Of a stretch of 64,000 nucleotides of DNA, positions 42,555 through 52,245 are shown one piece after another; position 1 is the first letter of the stretch; every line of letters begins with the position of its first letter. Source of the DNA: DATBGS01 sp036557885 (lineage in GTDB: Bacteria; Chloroflexota; Ktedonobacteria; Ktedonobacterales; DATBGS01). A program made the translations under genes and the position numbers. The stretch covers positions 1 through 64,000 of the forward strand of contig DATBGS010000043.1 of NCBI GenBank assembly GCA_036557885.1, written 5' to 3'. The notes beneath the pieces are model-generated. The model made no database searches. It had not been told where the DNA came from and worked only from the letters and a program-made list of their open reading frames with translations.

Positions 42555-43592
42555 ATGCGCGTGCTGGAAGTGCAGGCACCGGGGCAGTTTGGCTTTCAGG
42601 AGCGGCCTGAGCCAACGCCTGGTGCTGGTGAGGTGCTGCTCTGTCCGCTGGCGGTGGGTATCTGCGGCAGTGATCGTGAGATTGTGCTGGGAACACGCCC
42701 GGAACCTTTTGTGCGCTATCCCATTGTGCCCGGCCACGAGTGGACGGCGGAGGTGCTCGCTCTTGGCCCTGGGGTGCAGCATCTTGTGTTGGGCGAGTAT
42801 GTGGCCGTCGAGGGTATCAATTACTGCCGGGTCTGTGCCGCGTGCCGCCAGGGGCGAACGAATCTCTGCGCGCACTACGATGAGTTTGGCTTTACCCGCG
42901 ATGGTGGGTTGGCGGAGCGCGTCGTTGCTTGCGCCGATCTTTTGCATCCATTCCGGCACACACTTGCCCCTCAATATGCCGCCCTCTCCGAACCGGCGGC
43001 CTGTGCCCTGCATGGCGTGGAGATGGTTGCGCCGCAGCCGGGCGAAACGGTGGTCGTCATTGGACCGGGGACGATTGGGCTGCTTGGGGTGGCGTTCTTT
43101 GCGCTGCACCATCCACGCCGCCTGATCGTTGTAGGACGCAGCGCCAGAAACCGTGACCTGGCCCTGGCCCTGGGCGCCACCGATTTTCTTACTGGCTCTC
43201 CAGAGCAGATCAAAGGTCTGGTACAAGAACTCACAGGAGGAGCAGGGGCCGATGTTGTCTATGAAGCCGCCGGTCATGCAGCAGGGGTGCCGCTGGCGCT
43301 TAGCCTCGCGCGGCGCGGAGGGCGTCTGGCGCTGGAAGGGATTGCTGGAGGTGGGGCGCAGTTCTCGCTGGACTCGGACCTGTTTATTCTGCAAGCGTTA
43401 GAAGTGAAAGGAATTTTTTCCTACACCTCCAGCCATTTCGAGCGCGCGCTGCGGCTGATTGAGGGCGGCCTCCTCAACGTTGCTCCCCTTGTGACCCATC
43501 AACTGCCACTCAGTCGTTACAGCGATGGGCTTGCCTTGCTGGAAAGTCGTACTGAGCCGATAGTCAAGGTTGCTATTTTGCCGCAAGCATAA
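42555..43592 (+). CDS. Zinc-dependent sugar/polyol dehydrogenase (MDR family)
   Basis: A 345-residue medium-chain dehydrogenase. Seen: catalytic zinc ligands in GICGSDRE and PGHEWTAEV, structural zinc Cys cluster in CRVCAACRQGRTNLC, and the NAD-binding VVIGPGTIGLLG. It lies 35 bases after the importer and probably oxidises the imported sugar to a lactone, feeding the SMP-30 lactonase, dehydratase and aldehyde dehydrogenase encoded at 32132-36771. Confidence 0.9.
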   Translation: MRVLEVQAPGQFGFQERPEPTPGAGEVLLCPLAVGICGSDREIVLGTRPEPFVRYPIVPGHEWTAEVLALGPGVQHLVLGEYVAVEGINYCRVCAACRQGRTNLCAHYDEFGFTRDGGLAERVVACADLLHPFRHTLAPQYAALSEPAACALHGVEMVAPQPGETVVVIGPGTIGLLGVAFFALHHPRRLIVVGRSARNRDLALALGATDFLTGSPEQIKGLVQELTGGAGADVVYEAAGHAAGVPLALSLARRGGRLALEGIAGGGAQFSLDSDLFILQALEVKGIFSYTSSHFERALRLIEGGLLNVAPLVTHQLPLSRYSDGLALLESRTEPIVKVAILPQA

Positions 43593-43632
43593 CGGCTGTG
43601 CTGGCTAGGTTCTGCTTCGCCTCTCCTTTGCT

Positions 43633-45396
43633 TTATCTGTGCTTTGCCTCCTTTTTTCCTTTGAGGCGCGGCACGCCCCTGCCTGATGTGCCAACGGGCG
43701 CCAGGTCATGCCGGATGGGTGGCGCTCTGCGCGTGCCCGCATGCCTGGCTAAAACGTTGTCGCGCTCGGCAATGAGGTAATCGGCGGTGCGGGCAGCCAG
43801 CGCCTGGATGGTCAAGCCGGGGTTGGCTGATCCCTGGGTTGGGAAAACGCTGCCATCCATGATGAAGAGGTTAGGAATGTCGTGCGTCTGCCCAAAACTA
43901 GTGACCACTGAGGTACGCGGGTCGCTGCCCATGCGCGCCGCCCCAACCAGATGCGCGTAGCGTGCTTCCTGCACCACTTCTTCCGCGCCTGCGGCCCACA
44001 TCACCTCCTTCACCTTCTCCTTGCCATAGGCGATCAGTTGCTTATCATTCTCATGCAGGTTGAAAGTCACATGCGCCACCGGCAGCCCGTACTGGTCCCT
44101 GTCCGCTTTATCCAACTCCACACGATTTTCCGGCCAGGGCAAAATCTCGCCGAGCAGCCCCAGCGCCGCCCAGTGGTTATAATCCATCATCTCGCGGCGC
44201 AGACTCCAGCCCCAGGCGCCTTTGGCGGCAATAAGCTGTTTGGCGAAAGCAATCGGCAGCGGCCCAACGGTCTGAATAGCAAACCCGCGCGCAAACCCGC
44301 GTTTAGGGTCGGTTTCGTAAAACTCTTCAGTCAGGGCATGTGCGGGAGGCGCTTTGTACATGCGAACCAGCCCAGGGAAACGCCCCAGAATGACGTTGCC
44401 TGCCTGGGCCATCAGGTACTTGCCCACGACGCCACTTGAATTCGCCAGCCCGTTCTCAAAGCGCGGGCAGGCTGAATTGAGCAGCAGGCGTGGCGTCTCG
44501 ATGGAGTAGCCAGAGACAATGACCACCCTGGCTTTCTGCTCGCACTCGCGCTTCTCTGGGTCAAAGTAGGTAACGCCTGTCACGAATCCCTCATCGTTCA
44601 GGTTGATTTTGGCAGCCATGCAGTTATCACGGATTTCGGCGCCACAGGCAATGCCATCGGGGACATGGCTGTAGAGCGTGCTTTGCTTGGCGCCCACCTT
44701 GCAGCCCTGGATGCAGAATCCACGATAGATGCAGTGAGGCCGGTCTGCGTGCGCGCCCGCGTTGATGGCAACTGGTCCGCCTGGGCAGACACGAATACCG
44801 AGCGCTGTGCAGCCTCTGACCAGGACATTCCCGACCCCTCCCAGAGGATGCGGGCCATAGGGATAGCCGTGCGGGTCGCCCCAGGGGAAGTAGGCCGGGC
44901 CGGAGACGGGCATTTCTTTCTCCAGCATCTCATAGTAAGGCTTGAGATCCCAGTAAGAGATCGGCCAGTCAGCCCCCACGCCATCTTCCGAGAAAACGCG
45001 AAAATCCGATGGATGCAGGCGCGGCGCGAAAGCAGCCCAATGCACTGAGCCTCCGCCGACGCCCTTGCCGCTGTTGTTTTCGCCAAAGGTGAGCGGTTCA
45101 CTGCCATCTGTGATACGCAGGTCGTTCCAGTAGAGCTTGTGGGAGCCAGCTTCATCGCTGACCCAATCGCGCTCTACATCCCAGAACGGCCCGGCCTCGA
45201 GGCCCACCACCCGAAAGCCAGCGCGGGCCAGGCGTTGAAGCAGCACCCCACCCGCCGAACCCACGCCAACAATGCAAAAATCTATCTCCTCATCAGGCTG
45301 ATAGCGGCGCATGGGCACATCCAGCACCTGGAGGGGGCCAAGGGTGTGTACCCCTGGCTGGGGATGCTTAAACGGCCCAAACAGCGGGCTTTTCAC
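43633..45396 (-). CDS. GMC-family oxidoreductase (gluconate 2-dehydrogenase-like flavoprotein)
   Basis: A 587-residue FAD enzyme. Seen: the FAD-binding FCIVGVGSAGGVLLQRLA, GKGVGGGSVHW, VIVSGYSIETPRLLLNS, and C-terminal HLVGAARMGSDP and PTQGSANPGLTIQALA. The GTG at 45396 follows AGGAG by 8 bases and is preferred to a TTG at 45426. It pairs with the small subunit immediately upstream; no cytochrome c subunit is present, so electron transfer must use another partner. Substrate unknown. Confidence 0.88.
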   Translation of the reverse strand: MKSPLFGPFKHPQPGVHTLGPLQVLDVPMRRYQPDEEIDFCIVGVGSAGGVLLQRLARAGFRVVGLEAGPFWDVERDWVSDEAGSHKLYWNDLRITDGSEPLTFGENNSGKGVGGGSVHWAAFAPRLHPSDFRVFSEDGVGADWPISYWDLKPYYEMLEKEMPVSGPAYFPWGDPHGYPYGPHPLGGVGNVLVRGCTALGIRVCPGGPVAINAGAHADRPHCIYRGFCIQGCKVGAKQSTLYSHVPDGIACGAEIRDNCMAAKINLNDEGFVTGVTYFDPEKRECEQKARVVIVSGYSIETPRLLLNSACPRFENGLANSSGVVGKYLMAQAGNVILGRFPGLVRMYKAPPAHALTEEFYETDPKRGFARGFAIQTVGPLPIAFAKQLIAAKGAWGWSLRREMMDYNHWAALGLLGEILPWPENRVELDKADRDQYGLPVAHVTFNLHENDKQLIAYGKEKVKEVMWAAGAEEVVQEARYAHLVGAARMGSDPRTSVVTSFGQTHDIPNLFIMDGSVFPTQGSANPGLTIQALAARTADYLIAERDNVLARHAGTRRAPPIRHDLAPVGTSGRGVPRLKGKKEAKHR

Positions 45397-45422
45397 AAGT
45401 TGCACTCCTCTCCAGACAGCAT

Positions 45423-46244
45423 TCAATGCGTCCCCGAATCGCTACGACGTGGCTCATCAAGGCCGTGCTCACCTGCGCGGCTGGCCTCGCCAGAAAGCGT
45501 GGTTGGCGGCGGCGCCCAGGCATAGCGCTGCTCCTCCACTTCCCAGGACTCAGGCCGCCCGTTCTCTAGCCGGATATAGCCGCGCGGATAGGCCGGGCCA
45601 CCGTAGCCTACCTCGTCCCAGGCAAAGGGATGCGCGTAATAGACACTCACCGCATCTTGCAGCAGCAGCATCCAGAAGTGATTGACCGAGACGCGCTGCC
45701 AGACTTCCTTCCCCGCTGGAGGGGTGCCATCGTGCAGGGTCAGCAGCACCTGCTCCTGCTTCTGCGGCTCCAGCGCGATAAAAGCTTGTCCATGCAGGTG
45801 CCGGGCGATGGCATCAATCCCTTGTAAACCCAGCCGATAGGCGTCTGCATCAGGCGGCATATGCGCGTAGCGATAGCCATTGATACGCCCGGTGTAGAGG
45901 CGTTCATCAATGAAAGGGAGGAGAGGAATCTTATGCGCTTCGTCGCGGTCGTCCTGGGGCAGCAGGCGGTCAAGGATGGCCTGCATGAGCTGCGCCTCTT
46001 CGGGCGAGAAGAACCGGAGCGGCGGCACTTGCTTCACGCGGCCCACCACCAGATTGCGCGTCGCTTCATCCCAGAAGTTTTGCTGGCTCAACGTGTGGTA
46101 GCCAGGGTAATAGCCTGGCTGGGCGCGTGGGAGCAGTGCCTCTCCTGTACCTGGGTCAATCGGCAGGCGGCTGATCTCGCTGGCCGTCATTCTCGTGCTG
46201 GCTGTTCTTTCTGCCAGAAGGCGTTGGTCGTCAGTCATCGCCAT
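45423..46244 (-). CDS. Gluconate 2-dehydrogenase subunit 3 family protein
   Basis: A 273-residue protein resembling the small gamma subunit that accompanies GMC dehydrogenases: FFSPEEAQLMQAILDRLLPQ, IPLLPFIDERL and a Trp/Tyr-rich C-terminal part with FAWDEVGYGGPAYPRGY. No clear Tat signal is seen, which is odd because the gamma subunit usually carries it. Start ATG overlaps the upstream membrane protein stop (TAATG). Followed by the flavoprotein. Confidence 0.8.
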   Translation of the reverse strand: MAMTDDQRLLAERTASTRMTASEISRLPIDPGTGEALLPRAQPGYYPGYHTLSQQNFWDEATRNLVVGRVKQVPPLRFFSPEEAQLMQAILDRLLPQDDRDEAHKIPLLPFIDERLYTGRINGYRYAHMPPDADAYRLGLQGIDAIARHLHGQAFIALEPQKQEQVLLTLHDGTPPAGKEVWQRVSVNHFWMLLLQDAVSVYYAHPFAWDEVGYGGPAYPRGYIRLENGRPESWEVEEQRYAWAPPPTTLSGEASRAGEHGLDEPRRSDSGTH

Positions 46245-47236
46245 TATTTTTCCCTTCGCATCAGGCTTGCAAGCAGGCCCAGGAAACCGCTTGCAGCAAA
46301 CAGCAGCGGGGCAAAAGGTGGCGGTCCATAGGTGAGCCGATAGGGGATGCCCTGGCGAGGATTCACTACGAGAAACTTGATGCCCCCAGGACGGCGCCAC
46401 TGGGCGCGCACGTGGTAGAACGCGCCAATCGAGCCGTTGAAAATTGCCAGCAGCGAAACCACAGGAAGCAACGTGCGTCCCATCCGGCGGCTCCAGATGG
46501 TGCCAAGACCGGCAAAGGCGAGCAGCGGCGTCAACACGATTGGCGTCCACTGCACTTTATAGGCAAAGTTGTTGCGGTAATGGGAATACAGCGCTTCAAA
46601 GCCGCTGCATATGCCTGCAATCGCGGCTGAGGCAGCGAGATGGCGCTGGAAGTGGCCTTCGCGCACTTCATGTTCCAGTGTGCTCCCTTCGCGGCTCAGC
46701 GAGCGCGGCAGCAAGCGTTGCCGGATGCTGCCCAGACGGGTGCCCAGATGGGATGCCCCCGTTGCTTTGGGCTGCCTGGGCGCATCTTCCCGGCGCAAGA
46801 ACGAAGCCAGCAGGCCAAGATAGCCGCTGAGGGCAAAGAGCAGCGGAGCCAGCACAGGCGGCCCCATCGTCACGGTGAAGAGAGGGATGCGCCAGCCACC
46901 TGGCTTGCGCGCCACGCCGCGCACATGCCAGAAAAATCCGATGAAACCATCAAGCATGGTGACAAGCGAGACAAGGGGCAAGATCGTGCGTGCTGTGCGT
47001 CGGCTGAGCGCACCCCAGAGCGCGGCGATCATCAAGAACGGAGTCAACAGGACCGGGCTATACATCAGGCGCTGGTTATAGCTGCCGCGATAGTGTTCGG
47101 TAGCCACCTCCCAACCGCTGAGAAGGCTGGCAAAAGCCGTGATCAGCGCCAGGCTCTGCTGAAACCGCCCCTCGCGGATATGCTGCTCAATGACGATTCC
47201 CTCGCGCGTCATCTTTTGGGGCAAGAGGCTGCGCAT
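46244..47236 (-). CDS. Membrane protein made of two homologous halves
   Basis: A 330-residue protein. Each half of about 150 residues begins LLP-x4-REG and contains SP/TP-VLLTP, TLLP/ILPLVSLL, GxxGxFxHVR and ends GLLASxxRRE, with about four hydrophobic segments, so it arose by internal duplication. I do not recognise a named family. Its place between the LarA-like gene and the GMC dehydrogenase genes, with touching ends, suggests a membrane anchor or electron-transfer partner. A GTG at 47248 is an alternative start. Confidence 0.75.
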   Translation of the reverse strand: MRSLLPQKMTREGIVIEQHIREGRFQQSLALITAFASLLSGWEVATEHYRGSYNQRLMYSPVLLTPFLMIAALWGALSRRTARTILPLVSLVTMLDGFIGFFWHVRGVARKPGGWRIPLFTVTMGPPVLAPLLFALSGYLGLLASFLRREDAPRQPKATGASHLGTRLGSIRQRLLPRSLSREGSTLEHEVREGHFQRHLAASAAIAGICSGFEALYSHYRNNFAYKVQWTPIVLTPLLAFAGLGTIWSRRMGRTLLPVVSLLAIFNGSIGAFYHVRAQWRRPGGIKFLVVNPRQGIPYRLTYGPPPFAPLLFAASGFLGLLASLMRREK

Positions 47237-47238
47237 CT

Positions 47239-48513
47239 TCAGAGCCACTGGAGCCTGCCTTCCCGATCAAATGGGGGCGGCTGAAGCTCCGTGAGCACTT
47301 CAATATTGGGGAGTTGTTTTGCTAGAGGGAACAATGCCTCCGAAACCATCATCTCTTCCAGGCGGCTGGTATCGTGAATGTGGCAGACGCGCGGTTGATC
47401 TACTGGCTCGATGGAGCCAAGCGCCAGTTCTACGGCCTCGCGGTCCGTCTCAGCGATGATGGGGATATAGCCCTCGATGGTGCTGCCATCTTTGTTGGCC
47501 CCCGTGAGCAGGTTCATATATGTTGCTTCCTGGCTCATTTTGTCCACCAGGCGGCGCGTTACCACATCATTGAGGCCAATGCCAATGGCGTTGCCAGCGC
47601 TGGCTTTGGTCAGGTCCAGGCTGACGATGCGCCGATAGTTGGGGACATGCGGGCCACCCTCGAAGCGCCAGAACCCAATCACATTGGGGTCGAGTCCCGA
47701 CCCGGCCACATCCTTGCCCATCTGATCAGCAATAAGCACATCCAATTCATCAAAGGGAATCTGACCAAGCAGTGATTGTGCCAGCTTGAGTTGCCGTTGA
47801 TCAGAGGATTTGAACTCCTCTGGGGGCACCACCTCGATCTGATAGGGTTCACGGTAGGCGTTTTCCACCATCGAGACGCCAGCGATGATGTTGCCCTGCT
47901 TGAGTTGAAGGTCGGGCACCTGAAGGATGCACTCAGCCAGGCCATGATGGTGAGCGGACTCCGCGCCCTTTTGCTTGCCCAGACCGATCATCGTCATTTT
48001 GAGCAGGCCGCTGGCAACGCCGTCGCTCTTTTCGCCTGCCTTCAGGTTGGGATGCACGGTGGTGCGCGCCAGCACAATGATGCCATCAGCTTCTTTGGCG
48101 GAGACGGCGTAGTGGGCCTCGTAGCCGTTGTAGCCGACGCCCAGCACTACCGTGTCCATGCGCGCGTCAATCGGGACGCCCAGGCTTTGCTCCGTGACGC
48201 CAAAGCAGGACAGGATATATTTCTGGCCCTCTGGCGTTGCATTGCCATGACTGCCCATTGCTGGGATGATGAACGGCTCGCCCCCTTCAGCTTTCACCTC
48301 GGCAATGATGGCTTTGAGCACGGACGCCAGGCCGCCCGCGCCTCGGCTGCCAGCCGTGATGCCAATGCGCTGCCCCTTCTGTATGCGATGGCTCAGCTTC
48401 AGCTTGCGCAGCCCCGCCCGCACCGCGTCCTCCACATCATCCAATTGGTCACGCGGCAAAAGCTGGCGTACTTTTGCCATGCGCGGCAAGTTGCTCATCT
48501 TTGGGAGGTTCAT
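47239..48513 (-). CDS. Lactate racemase-domain (LarA/DUF2088-like) protein
   Basis: A 424-residue protein. ITAGSRGAGGLASVLKAI, FIIPAMGSHGNATPEGQ, and GVASGLLKMTMIGLGKQKGA match a LarA-domain family. LarA itself uses a nickel-pincer cofactor; whether this one does is not known, and no larB/C/E maturation genes are nearby. A HHHG motif follows near residue 189. It lies 16 bases after the pyruvate oxidase-like gene. Confidence 0.75.
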   Translation of the reverse strand: MNLPKMSNLPRMAKVRQLLPRDQLDDVEDAVRAGLRKLKLSHRIQKGQRIGITAGSRGAGGLASVLKAIIAEVKAEGGEPFIIPAMGSHGNATPEGQKYILSCFGVTEQSLGVPIDARMDTVVLGVGYNGYEAHYAVSAKEADGIIVLARTTVHPNLKAGEKSDGVASGLLKMTMIGLGKQKGAESAHHHGLAECILQVPDLQLKQGNIIAGVSMVENAYREPYQIEVVPPEEFKSSDQRQLKLAQSLLGQIPFDELDVLIADQMGKDVAGSGLDPNVIGFWRFEGGPHVPNYRRIVSLDLTKASAGNAIGIGLNDVVTRRLVDKMSQEATYMNLLTGANKDGSTIEGYIPIIAETDREAVELALGSIEPVDQPRVCHIHDTSRLEEMMVSEALFPLAKQLPNIEVLTELQPPPFDREGRLQWL

Positions 48514-48529
48514 ACGCTCTTCTCACTGC

Positions 48530-50347
48530 CTAAACGTATCCGCTGATTTTGTCGCGGAAGGCTGTCAGCGCAATACGCTTGCCTTGAGGCTGCCCTTTCA
48601 CCAGGGCTTTGGCAAACTTCACCGCCTGCTCTGGCTTGACCTTGCCGGGCATTGGTGGCTCGTTGGGATCAACCAGCGCCTCCAGTACGGCTGGATGTGG
48701 CGACGCAAGGAAGGCGCGCATTACGTCTTTGACGTTTGCCGGGTCCGCCACGCGATACCCCTCGGCCCCTGCCGCGCGTGCCCAGGCCGCGAAATCGGCG
48801 GGTTCTAACTCCACGCCATACTGGGGATTGCCCAGGAAGACGATCTGCTCCCACTTGATCTGGCCCAGCACGTCGTTCTTGATAATAATCACCTTGATAG
48901 GCAGGTGATATTTCACGGCAGTAATCATCTCGCCCATCAGCATGGTGAAGGCGCCATCTCCGACAAAAGCAATCACCTGCCGCCCAGGGTAGGCCACTTG
49001 CGCGCCCAGCGCGTAGGGCAGGCCAGGCGCCATTGTCGCCAGGTTGCCTGAACAGGAAAACATCTGGCCCTGTCTGATGCTGAAGTTGCGCGCAATCCAG
49101 GTTGTGTTGGTGCCGCTGTCGCCGGTGATGATGGCATCGGGGGCGGCCAACTCGTTCAGCGTGTGGGCAACCACCTGTGGTTTCATGGGCACCTCCGGGT
49201 TCGTGCCCTCTTTCTTCATATACTCGCTCCAGTCCTGCATCCTTTTCTGCGCTTTCTCCAGGAACGAGCGATCAGCTTTGCGCTGGAGCAGAGGGATTAA
49301 GGCTTGCAGCGTGGGCTGCGCATCACCGACCAGCCCAACTTCAACCGGGTAGCGCAGCCCAATGCGGGTATGGTCAATATCAAGCTGCACGCCACGCGCC
49401 TGTCCTGGCTTAGGCAGATAGCGGGCATACGGGAACGAAGTCCCGATCATGAACAACGTGTCGCACTGCTCCATCACTTCCTCGCTGGGGCCAGTGCCCA
49501 GCAAGCCCAGACCTCCAGTGGTATAGGGGCTGCCGTCAGGAACCGCGCCCTTGCCCAACAGCGATTTGACAATGGGCGCGCCCAGCATCTCTGCGAGTTG
49601 CTCCAATTCCGCGCTCGCGTGCAGCGCGCCATGACCTGCCAGGATAGCAATCTTTTTGCCTGAATTGAGAATTTCGGCTGCCTGTTGCAGCGTTTCCTGG
49701 CTTGGCGATGGAAACAGCCCTTTGTAGGTTTCTGCCGCCCGCCCTGGCCCTCCGTTGTGGCTGTAGAATTCGGGTGGGAAGGGCGCTACCTGGCTGGGCG
49801 TCCTGGCCGGGCCACCGTGATGGGCAAGAAACTCTACTTTGCCTTCAGTAACCTGAAGATCAATGGGGAAGGTAATATGGGCCACTGTGCGCTGTGAGAG
49901 CGCTGTGCGGCAGGCGGTATCCACGAGATTGTACACCTGGGTTGGTGATTGCACCTGCTGGTTATACGCGGCGACATCCTCATACAGCGCCAGAATATTG
50001 ACCTCCTGTTGATAATGCGACCCCAGGAGATCGCTATATTGCTGTCCGGTGAGGGCAAGCACCGGCGCACCGTCCATCTTCGCGTCATAGAGGCCATTGA
50101 GCAAATGGATGGCCCCTGGCCCACTGGTTGCCAGGCACACGCCCAGCTTGCCGGTGAACTTGGCATAGGCGCAGGCGGCAAAGGCGGCGGCTTCTTCGTG
50201 ACGCACTTGAATAAACCTGATCTGGTTTTGATGGGTGCGTAGGGCTTCCATGATGCCGTTGATCCCATCGCCAGGAAGTCCAAAGATTGTGTCAACGCCC
50301 CAATCGCAGAGGCGCTCAATCATCACATCTGATGCAGTTTTTGCCAT
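48530..50347 (-). CDS. Thiamine pyrophosphate enzyme, pyruvate oxidase/PoxB-like
   Basis: A 605-residue three-domain ThDP enzyme. Seen: FGLPGDGINGIMEAL, VRHEEAAAFAACAYAKFTG with the catalytic Glu, ATSGPGAIHLLNGLYDA, and the ThDP-binding GDGAFTMLMGEM. Closest to pyruvate:quinone oxidoreductase and pyruvate oxidase, so oxidative decarboxylation of pyruvate is likely; acetolactate synthase or other keto-acid activity is possible. The ATG at 50347 is chosen at the family N-terminus. Confidence 0.85.
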   Translation of the reverse strand: MAKTASDVMIERLCDWGVDTIFGLPGDGINGIMEALRTHQNQIRFIQVRHEEAAAFAACAYAKFTGKLGVCLATSGPGAIHLLNGLYDAKMDGAPVLALTGQQYSDLLGSHYQQEVNILALYEDVAAYNQQVQSPTQVYNLVDTACRTALSQRTVAHITFPIDLQVTEGKVEFLAHHGGPARTPSQVAPFPPEFYSHNGGPGRAAETYKGLFPSPSQETLQQAAEILNSGKKIAILAGHGALHASAELEQLAEMLGAPIVKSLLGKGAVPDGSPYTTGGLGLLGTGPSEEVMEQCDTLFMIGTSFPYARYLPKPGQARGVQLDIDHTRIGLRYPVEVGLVGDAQPTLQALIPLLQRKADRSFLEKAQKRMQDWSEYMKKEGTNPEVPMKPQVVAHTLNELAAPDAIITGDSGTNTTWIARNFSIRQGQMFSCSGNLATMAPGLPYALGAQVAYPGRQVIAFVGDGAFTMLMGEMITAVKYHLPIKVIIIKNDVLGQIKWEQIVFLGNPQYGVELEPADFAAWARAAGAEGYRVADPANVKDVMRAFLASPHPAVLEALVDPNEPPMPGKVKPEQAVKFAKALVKGQPQGKRIALTAFRDKISGYV

Positions 50348-50428
50348 CTTCTCTTCTTTCTCTTCGCTTGCTGTATTGGCGGCCAATAACAAAATGAATC
50401 ATCGCGCAATCTCTGTACCAGTCATTCC

Positions 50429-50989
50429 TTAGTTGCTTGACAAATGCTTGAGCGCGGCACGCGCCTCTGGAATGATGAGCGGAATGCTGCCAAAGGTGGC
50501 TGCGCTGGTCAACAGGCACCAGGCGCAAAAGGTGCGCAGCTTGCGCGCCTGGGTCATCACCTGAAAACCGGCCAGCGCCGCATCAAGGCCCACCTTGGCG
50601 GCCAGCGCCAGGGGAATCCAGGGGCGCTCTCTGGCCCGATCTGGTCCACCCATCGCTGCCAGAAGCATCGTTGCCACGTAGCTGCCCAACCCCAGCAAGG
50701 CATCGGGCGTTTCTATCCAGCGATAGGCTTCTTTGGAGCGATTGACTTTCTCCGCATCGAAGCGGGGCAGCCTGGGTTCAGGCAGGCGTTTGAGAATGCC
50801 CGTTTGATAGAGGCTGATAAGACTCAGTGCGGTGCTTGCCAGCAGCGACAGGCCAATCACGCCCCGTCGCTCGCGCAGGTATGGCTGCGATGCTTCGCGC
50901 AACTGCCGACTCAACACGGCTGGATGGGGAGTCTCCAGATTGCTCAAGAGGTGAGCGCCTCCCGTGAGGCTTCGTTTCGCTTGTTTCAT
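50429..50989 (-). CDS. VKOR-like small membrane protein
   Basis: A 186-residue protein with about four hydrophobic segments and a CxxC pair in FCAWCLLTSAATFG near residue 155, the pattern of the active-site Cys pair of vitamin K epoxide reductase homologues. The N-terminal Cys pair of full VKORs is not seen, so the assignment is tentative. Overlaps the SDR stop by 4 bases, so the two are translationally coupled. Confidence 0.55.
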   Translation of the reverse strand: MKQAKRSLTGGAHLLSNLETPHPAVLSRQLREASQPYLRERRGVIGLSLLASTALSLISLYQTGILKRLPEPRLPRFDAEKVNRSKEAYRWIETPDALLGLGSYVATMLLAAMGGPDRARERPWIPLALAAKVGLDAALAGFQVMTQARKLRTFCAWCLLTSAATFGSIPLIIPEARAALKHLSSN

Positions 50990-51993
50990 GCTCGCCCTCT
51001 GAGCAAGGCGACACCCGCAGCGCTGGCTGCTGCCGCACCAACTGCCGCCATGCTGACCAGACCACGATGGGTATTCAGCCAGACCTGCAAGCTGCGGTTT
51101 TTGGCACGTTGATCAAAGTCGCCATGCGCTCCGTAGTTGCCCGGTGCAGGCTCCCACAGGTTATCCGGGCGGTTGGAGGGAACTTCGCCATCATACTGCT
51201 GGCTGTCGTAGCCGGTTTTTGCCAGATACCAATCGCCCAACCACTGCGCCAATTTATTGCCGTTGATGGCGATGGCGGTTGATAATCCCACCTCCATCCG
51301 GCGTCGTTGGTGATGCGCCGCCCAATACACCGCCCGCGCTGCTACTTCCGGCTGATAGATCGGCGGAACAGGCTGCGCTTTACGTGGCAGGCGCGTCTTC
51401 ATCCAGTTAAACTGCGGAGTGTTCATGGCAGGCATCTGCACCATAGTCACGCTCACCTTGCTCTGGTCATGCAACAGTTCGGAGTGGAGCGAATCAGCAA
51501 AGCCTTGAATGGCGTGCTTGGCCCCACAATAGGCGGACTGCAAGGGAATACCACGATAGGCCAGCGCCGAGCCAATCAACACAATCTTGCCGTGATCTCG
51601 TGGCAGCATCCGTTTGAGCGCCGCGAGCGTCCCGTAAATCTGACCGAGATAGGTCACCGCAGTGACACGCTTGTATTCTTCAGGCTCCATGTCTTTGACG
51701 GGTGACATCACGCCAACCATCGCGTTGTTGATCCAGATAGCAATAGGCCCGAATGCCTGCTCCACTGCCTCTGCTGCTCGCTCGACCTGCTCATAGTCGG
51801 CAACATCCGTTGGCAGCGCCAGCGCCTGGCCGCCTAAAGCCTCGACTTCCTTCCTGGTTGCTTCCAGCCGCTCGCGTCCGCGAGCCAACAACCCGATCTG
51901 CGCGCCATGTTTGGCAAACTCCTGAACTATGGCTCGCCCCAACCCGGCAGATGCTCCGGTTACGACGACTACTTCCGGCTTGTTCCTGCGCAT
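50986..51993 (-). CDS. Short-chain dehydrogenase/reductase with C-terminal extension
   Basis: A 335-residue SDR. Seen: cofactor loop VVTGASAGLGRAI, NNAMVG, catalytic Ser in GSALAYRG and YCGAK with catalytic Tyr and Lys. The last ~80 residues extend beyond the classical fold and end in a hydrophobic helix (SMAAVGAAAASAAGVALL), which suggests membrane attachment. It begins the seven-gene minus-strand run; AGAGAGAAAGAG precedes the ATG. Confidence 0.9.
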   Translation of the reverse strand: MRRNKPEVVVVTGASAGLGRAIVQEFAKHGAQIGLLARGRERLEATRKEVEALGGQALALPTDVADYEQVERAAEAVEQAFGPIAIWINNAMVGVMSPVKDMEPEEYKRVTAVTYLGQIYGTLAALKRMLPRDHGKIVLIGSALAYRGIPLQSAYCGAKHAIQGFADSLHSELLHDQSKVSVTMVQMPAMNTPQFNWMKTRLPRKAQPVPPIYQPEVAARAVYWAAHHQRRRMEVGLSTAIAINGNKLAQWLGDWYLAKTGYDSQQYDGEVPSNRPDNLWEPAPGNYGAHGDFDQRAKNRSLQVWLNTHRGLVSMAAVGAAAASAAGVALLRGRA

Positions 51994-52245
51994 CTCTCTG
52001 TCTCTTTCTCTCTTCTTTCTTCGCACAACGAGGTGTGTTATTCTTGTGACCTTTCTTGCATATGCAGAGCCAACGACTTCCTCCCCTGCCTGTCAAACCA
52101 GAAAGAGGAGGGGCGCCGACTGTGGGCTTTGTTTTGTTCTGCGAATATGAGGGGGAAGAGAGGAGTTTGAGAGAGAAACAAAGGAGGGATGGCAGCATGC
52201 GCGAGCTTGCTCAAGATGATAGCTCGCTCGATGGAGCACCCCCAC

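Noticed and set aside
42375..43394. 339-codon minus-strand open frame over the ABC ATPase and dehydrogenase genes
   Set aside because: Both plus-strand genes carry all family motifs; the antisense frame is compositional.
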